In this document: piece by piece, positions 9,332-18,820 of the stretch
Layout: the number at the start of each line of letters is the position of its first letter
Numbering within the stretch: the stretch's first letter is position 1
Assembly: GCF_000204925.1 (NCBI RefSeq)
Contig: NC_015435.1
Coordinates: 1,567,160-1,631,159, forward strand
DNA: 64,000 nt
Source: Metallosphaera cuprina Ar-4
GTDB taxonomy: Archaea; Thermoproteota; Thermoprotei_A; Sulfolobales; Sulfolobaceae
Reading direction: 5' to 3'
The notes under the pieces: model-generated
Database searches by the model: none
What the model was told of the DNA's origin: nothing
The model's input: the letters and a program-made list of their open reading frames with translations, nothing else
Translations under genes and position numbers: made by a program

Positions 9332-10234
9332 TTGACAGTTGAATTAAATCTAGATAAGATATTTACTAAATTAGATGAGAAGAAATTAGACGAACTAGCG
9401 AACCTTGTGGACCACCTCTCCACTTTGAACGAAGTGCTAGAAAAGGTAGCTCGGCTGAAAGAGAGCGGTGCACTAGATGTTTTGATAAACTTCAGTTATG
9501 GAGCTAAATCGTTAAGGGATGCCCTTAACGATGACGCGATTCAAAGTATAGCTGATATGCTATCAGGTCTAACGTTACTTGCTGGAAATATGAAAGGGAA
9601 GCAAAGCGACATAGAGCAGGTTCTAGATAACTTGGATGGGTTAAGGGACCTATTACTTCGTCTAAAGGCACTTAGAGACAGTGGAACGTTAGACGTATTA
9701 GTGAACATGTCCTACGCTCTCAAGTCACTTAGAGATGCTCTGAACGACGACGCGATAACTAACCTAGGTAGCACCTTGAGTAACTTGATGGAAATACTCA
9801 GCTCAATGAACCCTAAGTCCACTGACGGACTCAAGGAGATCATAGCTAAAGCTCCTGAGTTGAATGAAATATTGAACAGGTTGACGGAGCTTAAGAACAG
9901 TGGAACGTTAGACGTATTAGTGAACATGTCCTACGCTCTCAAGTCACTTAGAGATGCTCTGAACGACGACGCGATAACTAACCTAGCTACAACCCTTTCG
10001 TTAGTCTTAGAGTTCTTACCTAAAGGTTTAGAGTTCCTTAATAAGATCATGAGTCCTCCCTTGAGCTCCTTACTAGAAGTTTGGTCTGGAGAAGAAGTTA
10101 AGAAAATTATGTCAAATCCAGAGAATATAACACTTGGTAAATTAATAAGCTCGATGAAAGACCCGGACGTCCAAAGGGGTCTCGGGGTTATGATAGCTGC
10201 ACTGAAAGTAATAGGAAAGAATTACAAACCATAA
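9332..10234 (+). CDS. DUF1641 protein with three internal repeats
   Basis: A 300-residue soluble helical protein. Three copies of a roughly 73-residue unit each contain the core LDVLxNxSYxxKSLRDALNDDAI (near residues 49, 117 and 190). DUF1641 proteins, usually shorter, occur beside sulfide:quinone-reductase-like and formate dehydrogenase genes, but their function is not established. The start is TTG at 9332, supported by GGTGAG a few bases upstream. It ends the sulfur operon. The second and third units share a perfect 90-bp DNA match, so the triplication was recently copied or homogenised. Confidence 0.8.
   Translation: MTVELNLDKIFTKLDEKKLDELANLVDHLSTLNEVLEKVARLKESGALDVLINFSYGAKSLRDALNDDAIQSIADMLSGLTLLAGNMKGKQSDIEQVLDNLDGLRDLLLRLKALRDSGTLDVLVNMSYALKSLRDALNDDAITNLGSTLSNLMEILSSMNPKSTDGLKEIIAKAPELNEILNRLTELKNSGTLDVLVNMSYALKSLRDALNDDAITNLATTLSLVLEFLPKGLEFLNKIMSPPLSSLLEVWSGEEVKKIMSNPENITLGKLISSMKDPDVQRGLGVMIAALKVIGKNYKP
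9678..9986 (+). repeat. Two identical 90-bp copies inside the DUF1641 gene
   Basis: Bases 9678-9767 and 9897-9986 are identical over 90 positions, exactly 30 codons, 219 bases apart and in the same frame. A third, diverged copy begins near 9465. Identity at silent positions marks a recent duplication or gene conversion. Confidence 0.93.
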
Positions 10235-10260
10235 TTTTTTACTTATAAAAATAAAGTCCC

Positions 10261-10437
10261 TTAAAATAGAGGACGCATTTCTTCCCTTGTTCCCTCAAAA
10301 TTTAGAGGGGTGGCTAGCCTAGGTAATACGCAGGCTAACAATTTGCAATTTTCTTCTCCTGAAGTTATACTGCACTCATACAATCCGTAATTTGTTGGAC
10401 AAGTGGATGTTTGTTTTATAGTGAAATAGGTTTTCAT
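10261..10437 (-). CDS. Possible 58-residue cysteine-containing protein
   Basis: A short frame beginning at the ATG at 10437 encodes 58 residues with four cysteines (STCPTN, YECS, EENCKLLAC). No family is recognised. The case for a gene is the sequence agtatttaaatat at 10459-10471, a good TATA box whose centre is about 28 bases from this ATG, as expected for a leaderless archaeal transcript. The frame can be extended to 10503, but that start would lie upstream of the TATA box. No homologue could be checked, so a chance ORF remains possible. Confidence 0.35.
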   Translation of the reverse strand: MKTYFTIKQTSTCPTNYGLYECSITSGEENCKLLACVLPRLATPLNFEGTREEMRPLF

Positions 10438-10610
10438 TAGTATGTTTAAGCAATTTAAGTATTTAAATATATGTGTTCTAATTTGATTAATTCTCCCCAA
10501 CATAGTGAGCTAATTTTTATTTCGTCAGGATGAAGATCCCTGTCGACTATTTTTTACCTTTTAGCGAGAAGTTAAATTGATTATTTAACCTCATGTTACA
10601 AGTGGTTCTT

Positions 10611-11432
10611 ATGATAGATGTTAATGGTCTGTCTAAGGTTTACAAAGACGGAACGGTAGCATTAGACTCTGTGTCTTTTAGCTCCTCAGCCAAGGTTCTC
10701 TCAGTCCTTGGTAGAAACGGAGCTGGTAAGACCACGATGATGAGAATACTCTCTACTCAGTTACTTCCTTCGTCTGGAAGCGCTAGGATATTAGGTATAG
10801 ATGTGGTCAAGGAGGCTAAGAAACTTCGATCTCTCATAGTTTCTATTCCTCAGGAGGCTAAGCCGATAGGTTTCGCTAGCCCCCTTGAGCACATAACCAT
10901 GTTTTTGACAGCGAGGGGTATGTCCATATCCACGTCCCTAGAGGAGGCCAGAAGAGCACTTAAAGAGATAGGCCTATGGGAAGTTAGAGATAAGCCTTGT
11001 GATGACCTTTCAGGTGGAATGAAAAGGAAGGTGTTCGTGGCTATGGCCTTAGCCTCTAATGCGGAAATAATATTCCTAGATGAACCTACAACAGGTTTAG
11101 ATCCCATTTCAAGGTTAGAGGTTTGGTCAATAATAAGGAATATCTCTTCTAGAGTTATATTAACTACTCATTACATGGAGGAAGCAGAGGAGCTCTCTGA
11201 CGATATTGTAATGTTAGGTAAGGGAAGAGTTATAGCGAAAGGCAGTAAGGAGGATCTCCTGGCTCCCCTAAAGGGAAAAGTTAGAGTTGAAGGGGTGGGA
11301 GAGAAGATAATAGGAAAGACTCAAATTTCCTATCTGGACGAAAATAGGGCGAAGGAAGTCATAGGAAAAGCCATTATTAAACCGGTTTCCCTTGAGGACT
11401 TGTTCATACTTTATGGAGAGGTTGGAAATTGA
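10611..11432 (+). CDS. ABC transporter ATP-binding subunit
   Basis: An ABC ATPase with Walker [11 protein letters not shown]-loop SIPQEAKP, signature LSGGMKRKV, Walker [13 protein letters not shown] and switch histidine in TTHYMEE. The order and the C-terminal extension fit the ABC-2 export group (DrrA/CcmA type). The ATG at 10611 is chosen over the open ATG at 10593, because a TATA-like attatttaacc lies immediately before 10593 and domain-based starts match 10611. It pairs with the permease that overlaps its stop codon. Confidence 0.9.
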   Translation: MIDVNGLSKVYKDGTVALDSVSFSSSAKVLSVLGRNGAGKTTMMRILSTQLLPSSGSARILGIDVVKEAKKLRSLIVSIPQEAKPIGFASPLEHITMFLTARGMSISTSLEEARRALKEIGLWEVRDKPCDDLSGGMKRKVFVAMALASNAEIIFLDEPTTGLDPISRLEVWSIIRNISSRVILTTHYMEEAEELSDDIVMLGKGRVIAKGSKEDLLAPLKGKVRVEGVGEKIIGKTQISYLDENRAKEVIGKAIIKPVSLEDLFILYGEVGN

Positions 11433-12151
11433 ACCTTAAGTTCGTATTAACCTTCGCCTGGTTTTACGGCTACTCCTTTTTGAAAAGAGGATTCACTTAC
11501 GTTTTTAGCTATTTGATAACCCCGCTATCGATACTCTTCCTGGTCTACGTACTCTCTAGGGGATTACTTCTCCCTTACGCGGTCGTAGGAGGTTTGATCT
11601 CCGTTATAGTAACTAACTCAATCATTAGTTTGTCGGACGTCGTCATGCTAAGAAAGGAGATGAAATTACATGACATGCTTGTTGCCACTAAGATAGGTCC
11701 CCTTGAGTACATGCTAGGTTTGGCTAGTGCAAACCTCATCTTCTCATCAGTTGGAGTCGTCGCTTACTTAGCTCTAGGTCTGTGGTTACATATACTAAGT
11801 CCTGTTACGGCTTTCCTTAGCTTGATGGTGTCGATTTATCTTAACTACTCAATGACGGGGTTAGGATTCATCATAGGGACTCTAATACCATACACGAGGC
11901 ACTCTTGGGCTGTATCAGGGGTTTTAGGAACGATCCTAACGATATTGCCACCAATATATTACCCCTTTACCGAGCTTCAAGGTTCAGTGAAGTACCTCTC
12001 CTTGATTATCCCATCTACCCCAGCCTCAATAGTTGAACAAGGGTTGACTGGACTCTCCCCTTTCTATTTGCTCTCTGTTGTTCTATTTTTAGTAGAATGT
12101 CCCTTCTTTCTATTTCTAGCAATAAAGCTAGCCAAGTGGAGGGAGAACTAA
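11429..12151 (+). CDS. ABC-2 type transporter permease
   Basis: A 240-residue membrane protein with six predicted helices and an ABC-2 layout. Translation starts at TTG 11429, which overlaps the ATPase stop (TTGA), so the two are translationally coupled. The pair would export a lipid, drug or polysaccharide; nothing in the sequence fixes the substrate. The 3' end overlaps the convergent membrane protein gene by four bases. Confidence 0.83.
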   Translation: MNLKFVLTFAWFYGYSFLKRGFTYVFSYLITPLSILFLVYVLSRGLLLPYAVVGGLISVIVTNSIISLSDVVMLRKEMKLHDMLVATKIGPLEYMLGLASANLIFSSVGVVAYLALGLWLHILSPVTAFLSLMVSIYLNYSMTGLGFIIGTLIPYTRHSWAVSGVLGTILTILPPIYYPFTELQGSVKYLSLIIPSTPASIVEQGLTGLSPFYLLSVVLFLVECPFFLFLAIKLAKWREN

Positions 12152-12678
12152 TTAAATTTTGTCTTAACTTTGATATTAACCCTATAACCTCTCCCCTCCT
12201 TCGACACTTTGTACTGCAGTTGATAGCCGTTGCACTCCCTTGTGACTTCCATGTTGTTTTCATCTATGACGTTGTATGAGGGATCCCCACAGCCGTTAGT
12301 TAAAGAGCTCAATCTCTGCTCTATCTCCTCGTTATTGTTGGCGTAAAACTCCATTTCCGCTCCATCAGGGGTAACAACTGAGATCGCAGTTCTACCTGAT
12401 ACGACGTACGACACTAACGCGCTAACTGCTATCCCCACAATTGAAAATATTATTGAAAGGATCGGTAGGAGGTTACCTAAGAGGGGAACAGTAAGAACTT
12501 TGAAAGCTAGGTAGACATACAGAGAGGAAGCGATAAGTGAGGCAATAAAAGAAGATGCAATGGCGCTGTCCCTTCTCCTCTCCGAGAAGCCCGTAACAGC
12601 ACCTACTATCACTCCGTCAATAATAGGCACCCACCATATAGCTAAAGCTAAAGGTATTGAGTACTTTAGTGATTTCAT
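12148..12678 (-). CDS. Membrane protein with soluble C-terminal domain, unknown
   Basis: A 176-residue protein with three to four hydrophobic helices in residues 5-98, then a soluble beta-rich tail of about 78 residues containing two cysteines (about 129 and 148) that might pair. No known family is recognised. It is separated by 47 bases from the soluble unknown protein that lies downstream on the plus-strand map and shares its direction. Confidence 0.6.
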   Translation of the reverse strand: MKSLKYSIPLALAIWWVPIIDGVIVGAVTGFSERRRDSAIASSFIASLIASSLYVYLAFKVLTVPLLGNLLPILSIIFSIVGIAVSALVSYVVSGRTAISVVTPDGAEMEFYANNNEEIEQRLSSLTNGCGDPSYNVIDENNMEVTRECNGYQLQYKVSKEGRGYRVNIKVKTKFN

Positions 12679-12725
12679 ATTATAACTGTCCTAGAAGTAA
12701 GTTATAACTTATTAATACAAAAAAG

Positions 12726-13121
12726 TTACGTTGATATACCCACTATGTTATCAAGCTCCTTGAGCAATTTGTCTTCAACGTGAGAGTTCCATAGCATCTC
12801 TGGTACGTCCACAACTAAGAACAGCTCTGATAGCAAAATGACTTCCACTGCGGTTACCGCCAAATTCTGTAACCATTTGCCTACTCCTGCTGTCACCTTT
12901 ATCCCCTCCTGGTTCTTTTCAAAAGTGAAAGTTAACGCTCTGTCTGCGGCTATCACATCTCTTAATATACCTCCCTTTTGTGCTTGAATTACTGCCTTAT
13001 CCCCTTCAACTTTAGATTGAACTTTCCATCCGTCCATCTGAAGGTATTGTACGAATTTGTTTACAATCTCCTGTAAATCACCATTTACTTTATACATTTT
13101 TTCCTTCTTAAAGAGTCCCAT
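12726..13121 (-). CDS. Conserved-looking soluble protein, unknown
   Basis: A 131-residue protein beginning MGLFKKEKMYKV, with an alpha/beta pattern (VQSKVEGDKAVIQAQKGG, LTFTFEKNQEGIKV) resembling small heterodimer-type folds, and a more hydrophobic segment near 85-105. No catalytic motif is visible. Its direction matches the membrane protein at 12148-12678 and it may be its upstream operon partner. Confidence 0.6.
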   Translation of the reverse strand: MGLFKKEKMYKVNGDLQEIVNKFVQYLQMDGWKVQSKVEGDKAVIQAQKGGILRDVIAADRALTFTFEKNQEGIKVTAGVGKWLQNLAVTAVEVILLSELFLVVDVPEMLWNSHVEDKLLKELDNIVGIST

Positions 13122-13320
13122 ATAACATTAACTACATGTTGGTTTAAAAACTTTTTCCAAAGTCATATTATTTACGTAAAGATTCTAAAATCAATTTTAT
13201 AGTAAGTATATAAAACTTTCTAGATAGAGGAAAATATTCGCTCAGAGAAAGATAGTGTGTTACAATGAAATATGGAGCTCGTAGAAGCTCTCGTTAATAA
13301 ATTGATGAAGTTCTGTGGTC

Positions 13321-14772
13321 TTAAAAGGTTAAGTACTTCTTTTCAATGTAATCTAATAGTCTCTTGGGATCGTAAACCTCCCCGAATGCCTTAGTTAGAA
13401 GAATCTTAGGAGGATAAACTGCACCGAACTTACATATTCTGTCCGCCAGGAAAGATCTGATCGATTTAAAGTCTTTAGACTTAATCCTTAGCGGTAGATC
13501 ACTTATAAACCCTGCTATAGTAGCCGCTAAAATGTTTCCAAGGGTGTAAGTCGGAAAGTATCCGAAACTGCCCTGGGACCAATGTATGTCCTGTAGCACC
13601 CCCTCGCTGACGTTTTTAGGCCTCAATCCAAGGTATTTATCCATAAAATCGTCCCATATTGAAGGGAGATCGCTCACGGATATCTTTCCAGAGATCAGGT
13701 CCTTCTCTATCTCATATCTTAGAGCAACATGAAAATTATATGTAACTTCATCAGCGTCCACTCTTATCAGGCCTGGGCTTACTAAGTTGAAGTACCTGTA
13801 TAGGGACTCTTCATCTTCAGTAATGTTTAGTTTAGATTTAATCATTGGATAAATTAGCTTAGTGAACTCTCTACTCCTCCCCACGATGTTCTCCCAAAAT
13901 CTAGATTGGGACTCGTGAATTCCCGTTGAAGCTCCCGTAGCAACTGGAGTCATCTCATATGAAGGGTCTATCATAAGCTCGTACATAGCGTGTCCAGACT
14001 CATGTACAACTGAAAAAATGGTGCTTCTGAAGTCTATACCCTCATATCGCGTGGTTATTCGGACGTCTTTTGAAGATATCCTTATTGTGAAAGGATGTGC
14101 AGAAACGTCCATCCTAAATGAAGTTGATGGCATTTCAAGCAACTTCAATATCTCACGGTTTACATCCTCCATAACGCCCCTTTCGTAAGGTAGTTTAGTT
14201 AAAGGGTGAGGAGATGTGAAGTACCCCTCTGAGCTTATCTTATCTAAGTCCCTCTTAAGTCCCGGAAGGAGAGATGAAAAAATGTTATCCAAGTCCTTTA
14301 CTGTAATACCCTCCTCATAAAGGTCAACTAACGCGTTGTACGGATGCCCTTCATACCCTAACCTCTCAGCTATCTGTCTCTCAAGTTCTACAACTTTCTC
14401 TAAGTAAGGCTTGAACGAGGCGAAGTCTCCCCTCCTCTTTGATTCTCGCCACACTACTGCACTTTGGGAAGTAAGTCTTTCTAACTCTTCTGTGATCTCC
14501 TTTGGAACCGCAGTGTAATACCTTATTGATCTCTTGAGTAGTCTGAGTACTCCCCTTCCTAAATCGTCCAGGTCCTCCTCCCTTATAGAGTTAACTTCTT
14601 CCTTGAGATTCATAATCAGGTCTCTGACCAGAGTCGAAAGTTGGGCATAGGCCTCTCCTCTAAGCGTTGCGTCATCTTCAGGCATGTAAGTCTCAATGTC
14701 CCAAGCTAGAAGGGATTGAGAGTAGTTAAGCGCCCAAACTTTCTTGTATCTTTGAAGAATGTCTTGCAACAT
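13321..14772 (-). CDS. Metallocarboxypeptidase, family M32 (Taq type)
   Basis: A zinc carboxypeptidase that removes C-terminal residues from peptides in the cytosol. All family marks are present: VHESGHAMYE (zinc HExxH), GIHESQSRFWEN, and IRVDADEVTYNFH, which carries the third ligand region. The ATG at 14772 (483 residues, MLQDILQRYKK) is chosen because a TATA-like cttattat lies about 26 bases upstream and M32 enzymes normally begin there; the frame stays open to 14835, which would add 21 unsupported residues. Confidence 0.92.
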   Translation of the reverse strand: MLQDILQRYKKVWALNYSQSLLAWDIETYMPEDDATLRGEAYAQLSTLVRDLIMNLKEEVNSIREEDLDDLGRGVLRLLKRSIRYYTAVPKEITEELERLTSQSAVVWRESKRRGDFASFKPYLEKVVELERQIAERLGYEGHPYNALVDLYEEGITVKDLDNIFSSLLPGLKRDLDKISSEGYFTSPHPLTKLPYERGVMEDVNREILKLLEMPSTSFRMDVSAHPFTIRISSKDVRITTRYEGIDFRSTIFSVVHESGHAMYELMIDPSYEMTPVATGASTGIHESQSRFWENIVGRSREFTKLIYPMIKSKLNITEDEESLYRYFNLVSPGLIRVDADEVTYNFHVALRYEIEKDLISGKISVSDLPSIWDDFMDKYLGLRPKNVSEGVLQDIHWSQGSFGYFPTYTLGNILAATIAGFISDLPLRIKSKDFKSIRSFLADRICKFGAVYPPKILLTKAFGEVYDPKRLLDYIEKKYLTF

Positions 14773-14843
14773 GATATTGAGGTGGGGCCCTGAGATAATA
14801 AGGGTTTTTTGTATGAAAGAGGTAAAGGTTTGCATAACTTAGA

Positions 14844-16184
14844 TTAGCCGTACTCTAATCTCTTTATTGGTGTGGGTATAAAGCCGGACCTTGAAACGAA
14901 GTCAGTAACTTCGCCTTGCTTTAATTTCGCTATAACTACCTTGCCTAAAATCCCTCCTAAATCGACCTCATCCCCTGGATTCCCATCCAAAGGAATGATC
15001 CTAACCCCCAATATCTTTCCCAGGATTAAGCCTATGGATAGTACGTCTAGGATCAGAGCAGTAACCTTGTCTTTGGGCTCCTTTTTGCTTACACCAACCA
15101 TGTCTATACCGCTGTTGCACACAACTGACATGGCCACCAAGTCGTTAATCTCCAAGTAACCTTGTTTCATCCTTGTCGCCATGATCGAGTCTTCACTTAC
15201 GGGAATGAAGGCGCTACTTAGACCACCGACTAGATTGGTCGCCATTGAACCGCCTTTCTTTACCGCGTCCATCAATAGGGCTAAGGCGGTAATGGAACCG
15301 TGACTTCCCACCTTTAACACCCCCATACTCTCAATTATCTCAGCCACACTGTCACCCACTGTGGGTGAGGGAGCCAACGATAGGTCTACCGAGCCCATAG
15401 GAACTCCAAGCTCCTCAGAAACTGTGCGACCAACTAACTCTCCTAACCTGGTAACCTTGAACGATGCCTTCTTAACTAACTCATAAAGCTCTTGAAAGCT
15501 TGAAGGTTTGGCTCTCCTTATTACACCAGTTATCACACCGGGACCGCTAACTGCTATGTTGATCAAAGAGTTTGGAACTCCTCTTCCATGATGGGCTGAG
15601 GGAACGAACGGGGAATCCTGTGGAGAGTTGGCCATAATGGCCACCCTAGCTGAGGCGTTAGGGGTCATATTCATAATTTGATCCGTAAACAGCTTCACCG
15701 CGTCGATGTTAAGCCCCTCTTGGGTGGAGGCTGCGTTTAACATTCCTGAAAGTCTAGATGTGGAGTTGAAAGTCTTCGAGAAGCTTTCGAGTAAAACGTA
15801 CGTTCCTCTACTTAACCCACGATCCGCATAGCCTGAGAAACCACCTATGTAATCTATCCCAGATCTTAACGCTAGATCGTCCATTATTCCCCCCAATTTT
15901 ATGGCGTGATTGACGTCTGGATAAGCCTCAAGGAAATATTGAACCGGAGAAACGGAAACTCTCTTAGTTACTATTCTTACGCCTAACTTATCTTGAACGT
16001 AATCAACTACCTCCGAGAAACGCGAGAAGATCCCGTCTAATGAAAGCAGTTTAGAGTAGGCTCTGTCCGGGTTATCAGATAACGCGAACAGCGTGTTTAC
16101 GCTTAACGTTACAGATCTGATGTCCAGGTCCTCATGTGTAAGCATGTTAATGACTTCTGTTATCTCCTCTGCCGTATACTTCAT
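14844..16184 (-). CDS. UPF0210 (DUF711) family protein
   Basis: A 446-residue protein of the UPF0210/DUF711 family, with conserved glycine- and serine-rich blocks such as [23 protein letters not shown] and SGPGVITGV. No reaction has been firmly assigned to the family. It follows the ACT-domain gene with no gap, and this pairing recurs across bacteria and archaea, so the ACT protein probably regulates it. Confidence 0.88.
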   Translation of the reverse strand: MKYTAEEITEVINMLTHEDLDIRSVTLSVNTLFALSDNPDRAYSKLLSLDGIFSRFSEVVDYVQDKLGVRIVTKRVSVSPVQYFLEAYPDVNHAIKLGGIMDDLALRSGIDYIGGFSGYADRGLSRGTYVLLESFSKTFNSTSRLSGMLNAASTQEGLNIDAVKLFTDQIMNMTPNASARVAIMANSPQDSPFVPSAHHGRGVPNSLINIAVSGPGVITGVIRRAKPSSFQELYELVKKASFKVTRLGELVGRTVSEELGVPMGSVDLSLAPSPTVGDSVAEIIESMGVLKVGSHGSITALALLMDAVKKGGSMATNLVGGLSSAFIPVSEDSIMATRMKQGYLEINDLVAMSVVCNSGIDMVGVSKKEPKDKVTALILDVLSIGLILGKILGVRIIPLDGNPGDEVDLGGILGKVVIAKLKQGEVTDFVSRSGFIPTPIKRLEYG

Positions 16185-16457
16185 TTATATCCTCTCCATG
16201 TACTTAAATACTTCCCCATGAAACACAAGAACCTCAACTCCTAACTCCTTTCCCCTCTTTTGTAACTCCCCGCGCAGCTTTCCTATTGAAACGTTTGACG
16301 TGTCTAGATCCACTACCATGATCATGGCGAACACTCCTCTTAGCACGGTTTGAGAGATGTCGACTATGTTCACGTTATTCTCAGCTAATTTTGAAGATAT
16401 TCCAGCTACTATACCAGGCTTATCAGCCCCTACAACCACTACCACTGCAGATTCCAT
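16185..16457 (-). CDS. ACT-domain regulator (UPF0237)
   Basis: A 90-residue single ACT domain (VVVVGADKPGIVAGISSKLAE, then NIVDISQTV), which usually binds an amino acid to control a partner enzyme. The start is ATG 16457: TATA sequence atttataaac (16481-16490) is centred 28 bases away, favouring it over the in-frame GTG at 16463. It forms a two-gene operon with UPF0210. Confidence 0.88.
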   Translation of the reverse strand: MESAVVVVVGADKPGIVAGISSKLAENNVNIVDISQTVLRGVFAMIMVVDLDTSNVSIGKLRGELQKRGKELGVEVLVFHGEVFKYMERI

Positions 16458-16512
16458 AATCACGAAACCGAGTCACAGATATTTATAAACGGTTATATTT
16501 TTTCATCTGGTG

Positions 16513-17091
16513 TTACCGTTCATTGAGTCTTTTCACCCACTCAAGAACTATCCTTTCAATTTTATTATATAAATGCTTAGGAGGGGAATGTCTCATCTCT
16601 AGAACAACTAAGTCACATCTGTTTCCACTTTCCTTTACCTTTTCGCACAAAACTTCCGAGTGGATCTTTGGTACCACCTCGTCTTTTTCACCGTGGATTA
16701 AAAGCACGTTTCTCAGATCCTTAGCGTAAGTTATGGGTGAGGTCTCTATTAATCTCTCATTCGGAAACGTAGAGAGATACTTGTAGAGCTTTCCTTGCTC
16801 ACTCTCCGTTGGAAACTTAGATAAATGTTCCAACTGAAGTAGCCTATCTGTAGGAGCCGAGACAGCTATAACAGGTAATCCTTTCTTGGCTCCGGCCAAA
16901 AGAGCTACAGTACCTCCCCTAGAGTGACCAGCTATCAAATCGAATTCCTTACTTAGTACGATCCTCAAGCCTTCCTCTACGTCGTAATCAAAGTCTGGCG
17001 TATCGACCTGCCCAAAAGTCCTAAGTGGATTAGATAGCCACTCCACCTTGTGAGGAGATGATCCTTTCCCGTGAAGCACTATAGATTTCAT
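16513..17091 (-). CDS. Small alpha/beta hydrolase
   Basis: A 192-residue alpha/beta hydrolase. After MKSIVLHGKGSSP comes the nucleophile elbow GHSRGG, a late acid in GEKDEVVP and a histidine in MRHSPP, giving a complete Ser-Asp-His triad. It probably cleaves a small ester or amide in the cytosol. The ATG at 17091 has its own TATA-like gataatataag centred near 17118. The frame stays open to an ATG at 17166, which also has a well-placed TATA sequence (17191-17196), so a 217-residue form cannot be excluded. Confidence 0.8.
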   Translation of the reverse strand: MKSIVLHGKGSSPHKVEWLSNPLRTFGQVDTPDFDYDVEEGLRIVLSKEFDLIAGHSRGGTVALLAGAKKGLPVIAVSAPTDRLLQLEHLSKFPTESEQGKLYKYLSTFPNERLIETSPITYAKDLRNVLLIHGEKDEVVPKIHSEVLCEKVKESGNRCDLVVLEMRHSPPKHLYNKIERIVLEWVKRLNER

Positions 17092-17145
17092 GAAAGGAAA
17101 TCTAGAGAACTCACTTATATTATCTAAGATCGCCAGGGAGGAGAG

Positions 17146-17196
17146 ATTTTTAAGCACGTTATCCATATCATCGTTGTGTTATCTAAGCAATATATC
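17146..17196. promoter_or_regulatory. Interleaved divergent TATA boxes
   Basis: atttttaag (17146-17154) lies 26 bases before the GTG start at 17176 on the plus strand. On the minus strand gatata (17191-17196) lies about 27 bases before the alternative hydrolase start at 17166. If both are used, each promoter lies inside the other gene's 5' end and the two would interfere. Confidence 0.45.
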
Positions 17197-18012
17197 GGTT
17201 TAATTATGTTGATAGTCTTTTGGGGATCGGCTTTCCCAATAATCAAGCTTACCTTGATTTTCATGTCACCCCTTGTAATCGCCTTAATTAGGGTTGTGGT
17301 AGGGGGTACCATTTTATACCTTTACGTTAGGAAGTTAGAGTATGGAGTTAAGGAGTCTATCTCTGCCTTACTTAACATAGGGATTTTCTTGATCCTCCTA
17401 AATCTAGGGATTCAATACGCTTCCAACCCTGGGCTAGCTTCAACCTTAATTTACACTCAACCAGTCTTTGTTCTGGTCCTATCAAGTTTAATCCTAAAGG
17501 AGAAATTGAATGCGTTACAAGTTCTCGGAACATTAGTAGCTTTTCTAGGAGTCCTGAGCACGGTAGGAATCACAGGGTTCAACATAGGTAGTTTGATAGC
17601 CCTATTGGGAGGTTTCATATGGGCTTTAGGCACACTCTACTATCGTATATACTTAAGGGAGAAAGACGTGTTGGCGTTAAACTCTTACATGTCACTTTTC
17701 TCTACATTGTTTATTTTGCCTATTTCCTTAACGGATTTCAGGATAGATCCTAGCATTGAGGGGATTGGACTAGCTCTCCTAGTTTCCATCACGTCTCAAG
17801 CCTTAGGGTTCATCCTGTGGTTTAATGCGGTTAAGTCTATAGGGCCTATAAAGGCTAGCACGTTCGTGTTACTGGTTCCTGTGTCTTCATACTTTTTCTC
17901 GTACTTGATCTTGAACGAAGTTCCAACCATATCTGAAGTGGTAGGATCTGCAGTGACTCTACTTGGTGTGTTCTTAACTTTCTTACCGGGAGTGTTAATT
18001 AAGAAGGCATAA
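17176..18012 (+). CDS. EamA/DMT-family transporter
   Basis: A 278-residue membrane protein with ten predicted helices in two EamA repeats (helix 1 IVFWGSAFPIIKL; second repeat from ALLGGFIWALGTLYYR). Drug/metabolite transporters of this type export amino acids or metabolites; the substrate is unknown. The start is GTG 17176, supported by the TATA box at 17146-17154 and by the usual short N-terminus of the family. Confidence 0.87.
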   Translation: MLSKQYIGLIMLIVFWGSAFPIIKLTLIFMSPLVIALIRVVVGGTILYLYVRKLEYGVKESISALLNIGIFLILLNLGIQYASNPGLASTLIYTQPVFVLVLSSLILKEKLNALQVLGTLVAFLGVLSTVGITGFNIGSLIALLGGFIWALGTLYYRIYLREKDVLALNSYMSLFSTLFILPISLTDFRIDPSIEGIGLALLVSITSQALGFILWFNAVKSIGPIKASTFVLLVPVSSYFFSYLILNEVPTISEVVGSAVTLLGVFLTFLPGVLIKKA

Positions 18013-18820
18013 AGAGAATTCGTTATCTCCTTAAGATTACTGTTTAAAAACGATCTATGAAACTCCACACCTTTTCCTGGTTACCTAAAGAAGTTATCAA
18101 TATGCGGACTTAATACACTAGCTATCTCAGATTACTTATCCAGCCGCTACTTCTAGGTCGTTATTCTGCGGGTGAACGTTAACACAACTTTGAAGCCATC
18201 TTAAAACATCTGTAGTAAAGTTGATTAACAAGGTCAGGTAGTCACATGTAGCAAAACTAACCCTTATACTTGTGATCGTCAAAGATCAAATGGAGAGCGA
18301 CTCGGCTTCTACATTTTAGGTCCTTTAACCAGAGTTGTGACCAGTTTCCTGATCTCAAACAAAGTATGAGTGCTTAAATTAGTTAACACTCCTCTTGATT
18401 ACCAGGACTAAAAGTCAGGCCTATCTATCCATCAGTAAGGGTTTCAATATAGAGATGTTAAATATTAGTAAAAATGAAAATAATTTAGTATTTAACCAAA
18501 GTCCTCCAGATACAGGGATGAGGACTCAGAAGGGAATTTAAAGTCCTAATTGCAAATGCAGGACTAAGAATGTGTAGCGATGAGTTTCCCGTAAACATAG
18601 GTGAGCCTTAAAGGTGGCTAACAGCCACAAGAACTTGATGTTATACTTAGTTCAGAATCTTGATGAGACCGTTCTATTTTCAATTTTAACGATGGATATT
18701 CTGCACTTTTCAAATATCTTTTAAGAGTTTATAATCATCTAGTGCATTAAGTCCTTTAGACTTATTGAAAATATTCAAAGCTATAGTTAACTTTACAAAA
18801 TGGTTACTGGAAAATGTAGA
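18013..18820. other. Gene-free stretch with transposase-like remnants
   Basis: No intact gene is visible in about 800 bases. Two patches look like decayed coding sequence. On the plus strand near 18540-18610 a frame reads FKVLIANAGLRM followed by DEFPVNIGEP and then a stop. On the minus strand near 18270-18140 a frame reads LINFTTDVLRWLQSC then VNVHPQNNDLEVAAG. Both have the feel of insertion-sequence debris common in Sulfolobales but I cannot name an element. Two small perfect hairpins are agtcct...aggact near 18541-18566 and gtggctaacagccac near 18613. Confidence 0.4.

Noticed and set aside
9454-9990. Repeats in the DUF1641 gene as a CRISPR-like array
   Set aside because: The repeats are 90 bp, in frame and coding, without short unique spacers or cas genes.
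17796-18068. 90-residue minus-strand ORF over the EamA 3' end
   Set aside because: Antisense shadow of a clear membrane protein gene with no promoter signals.
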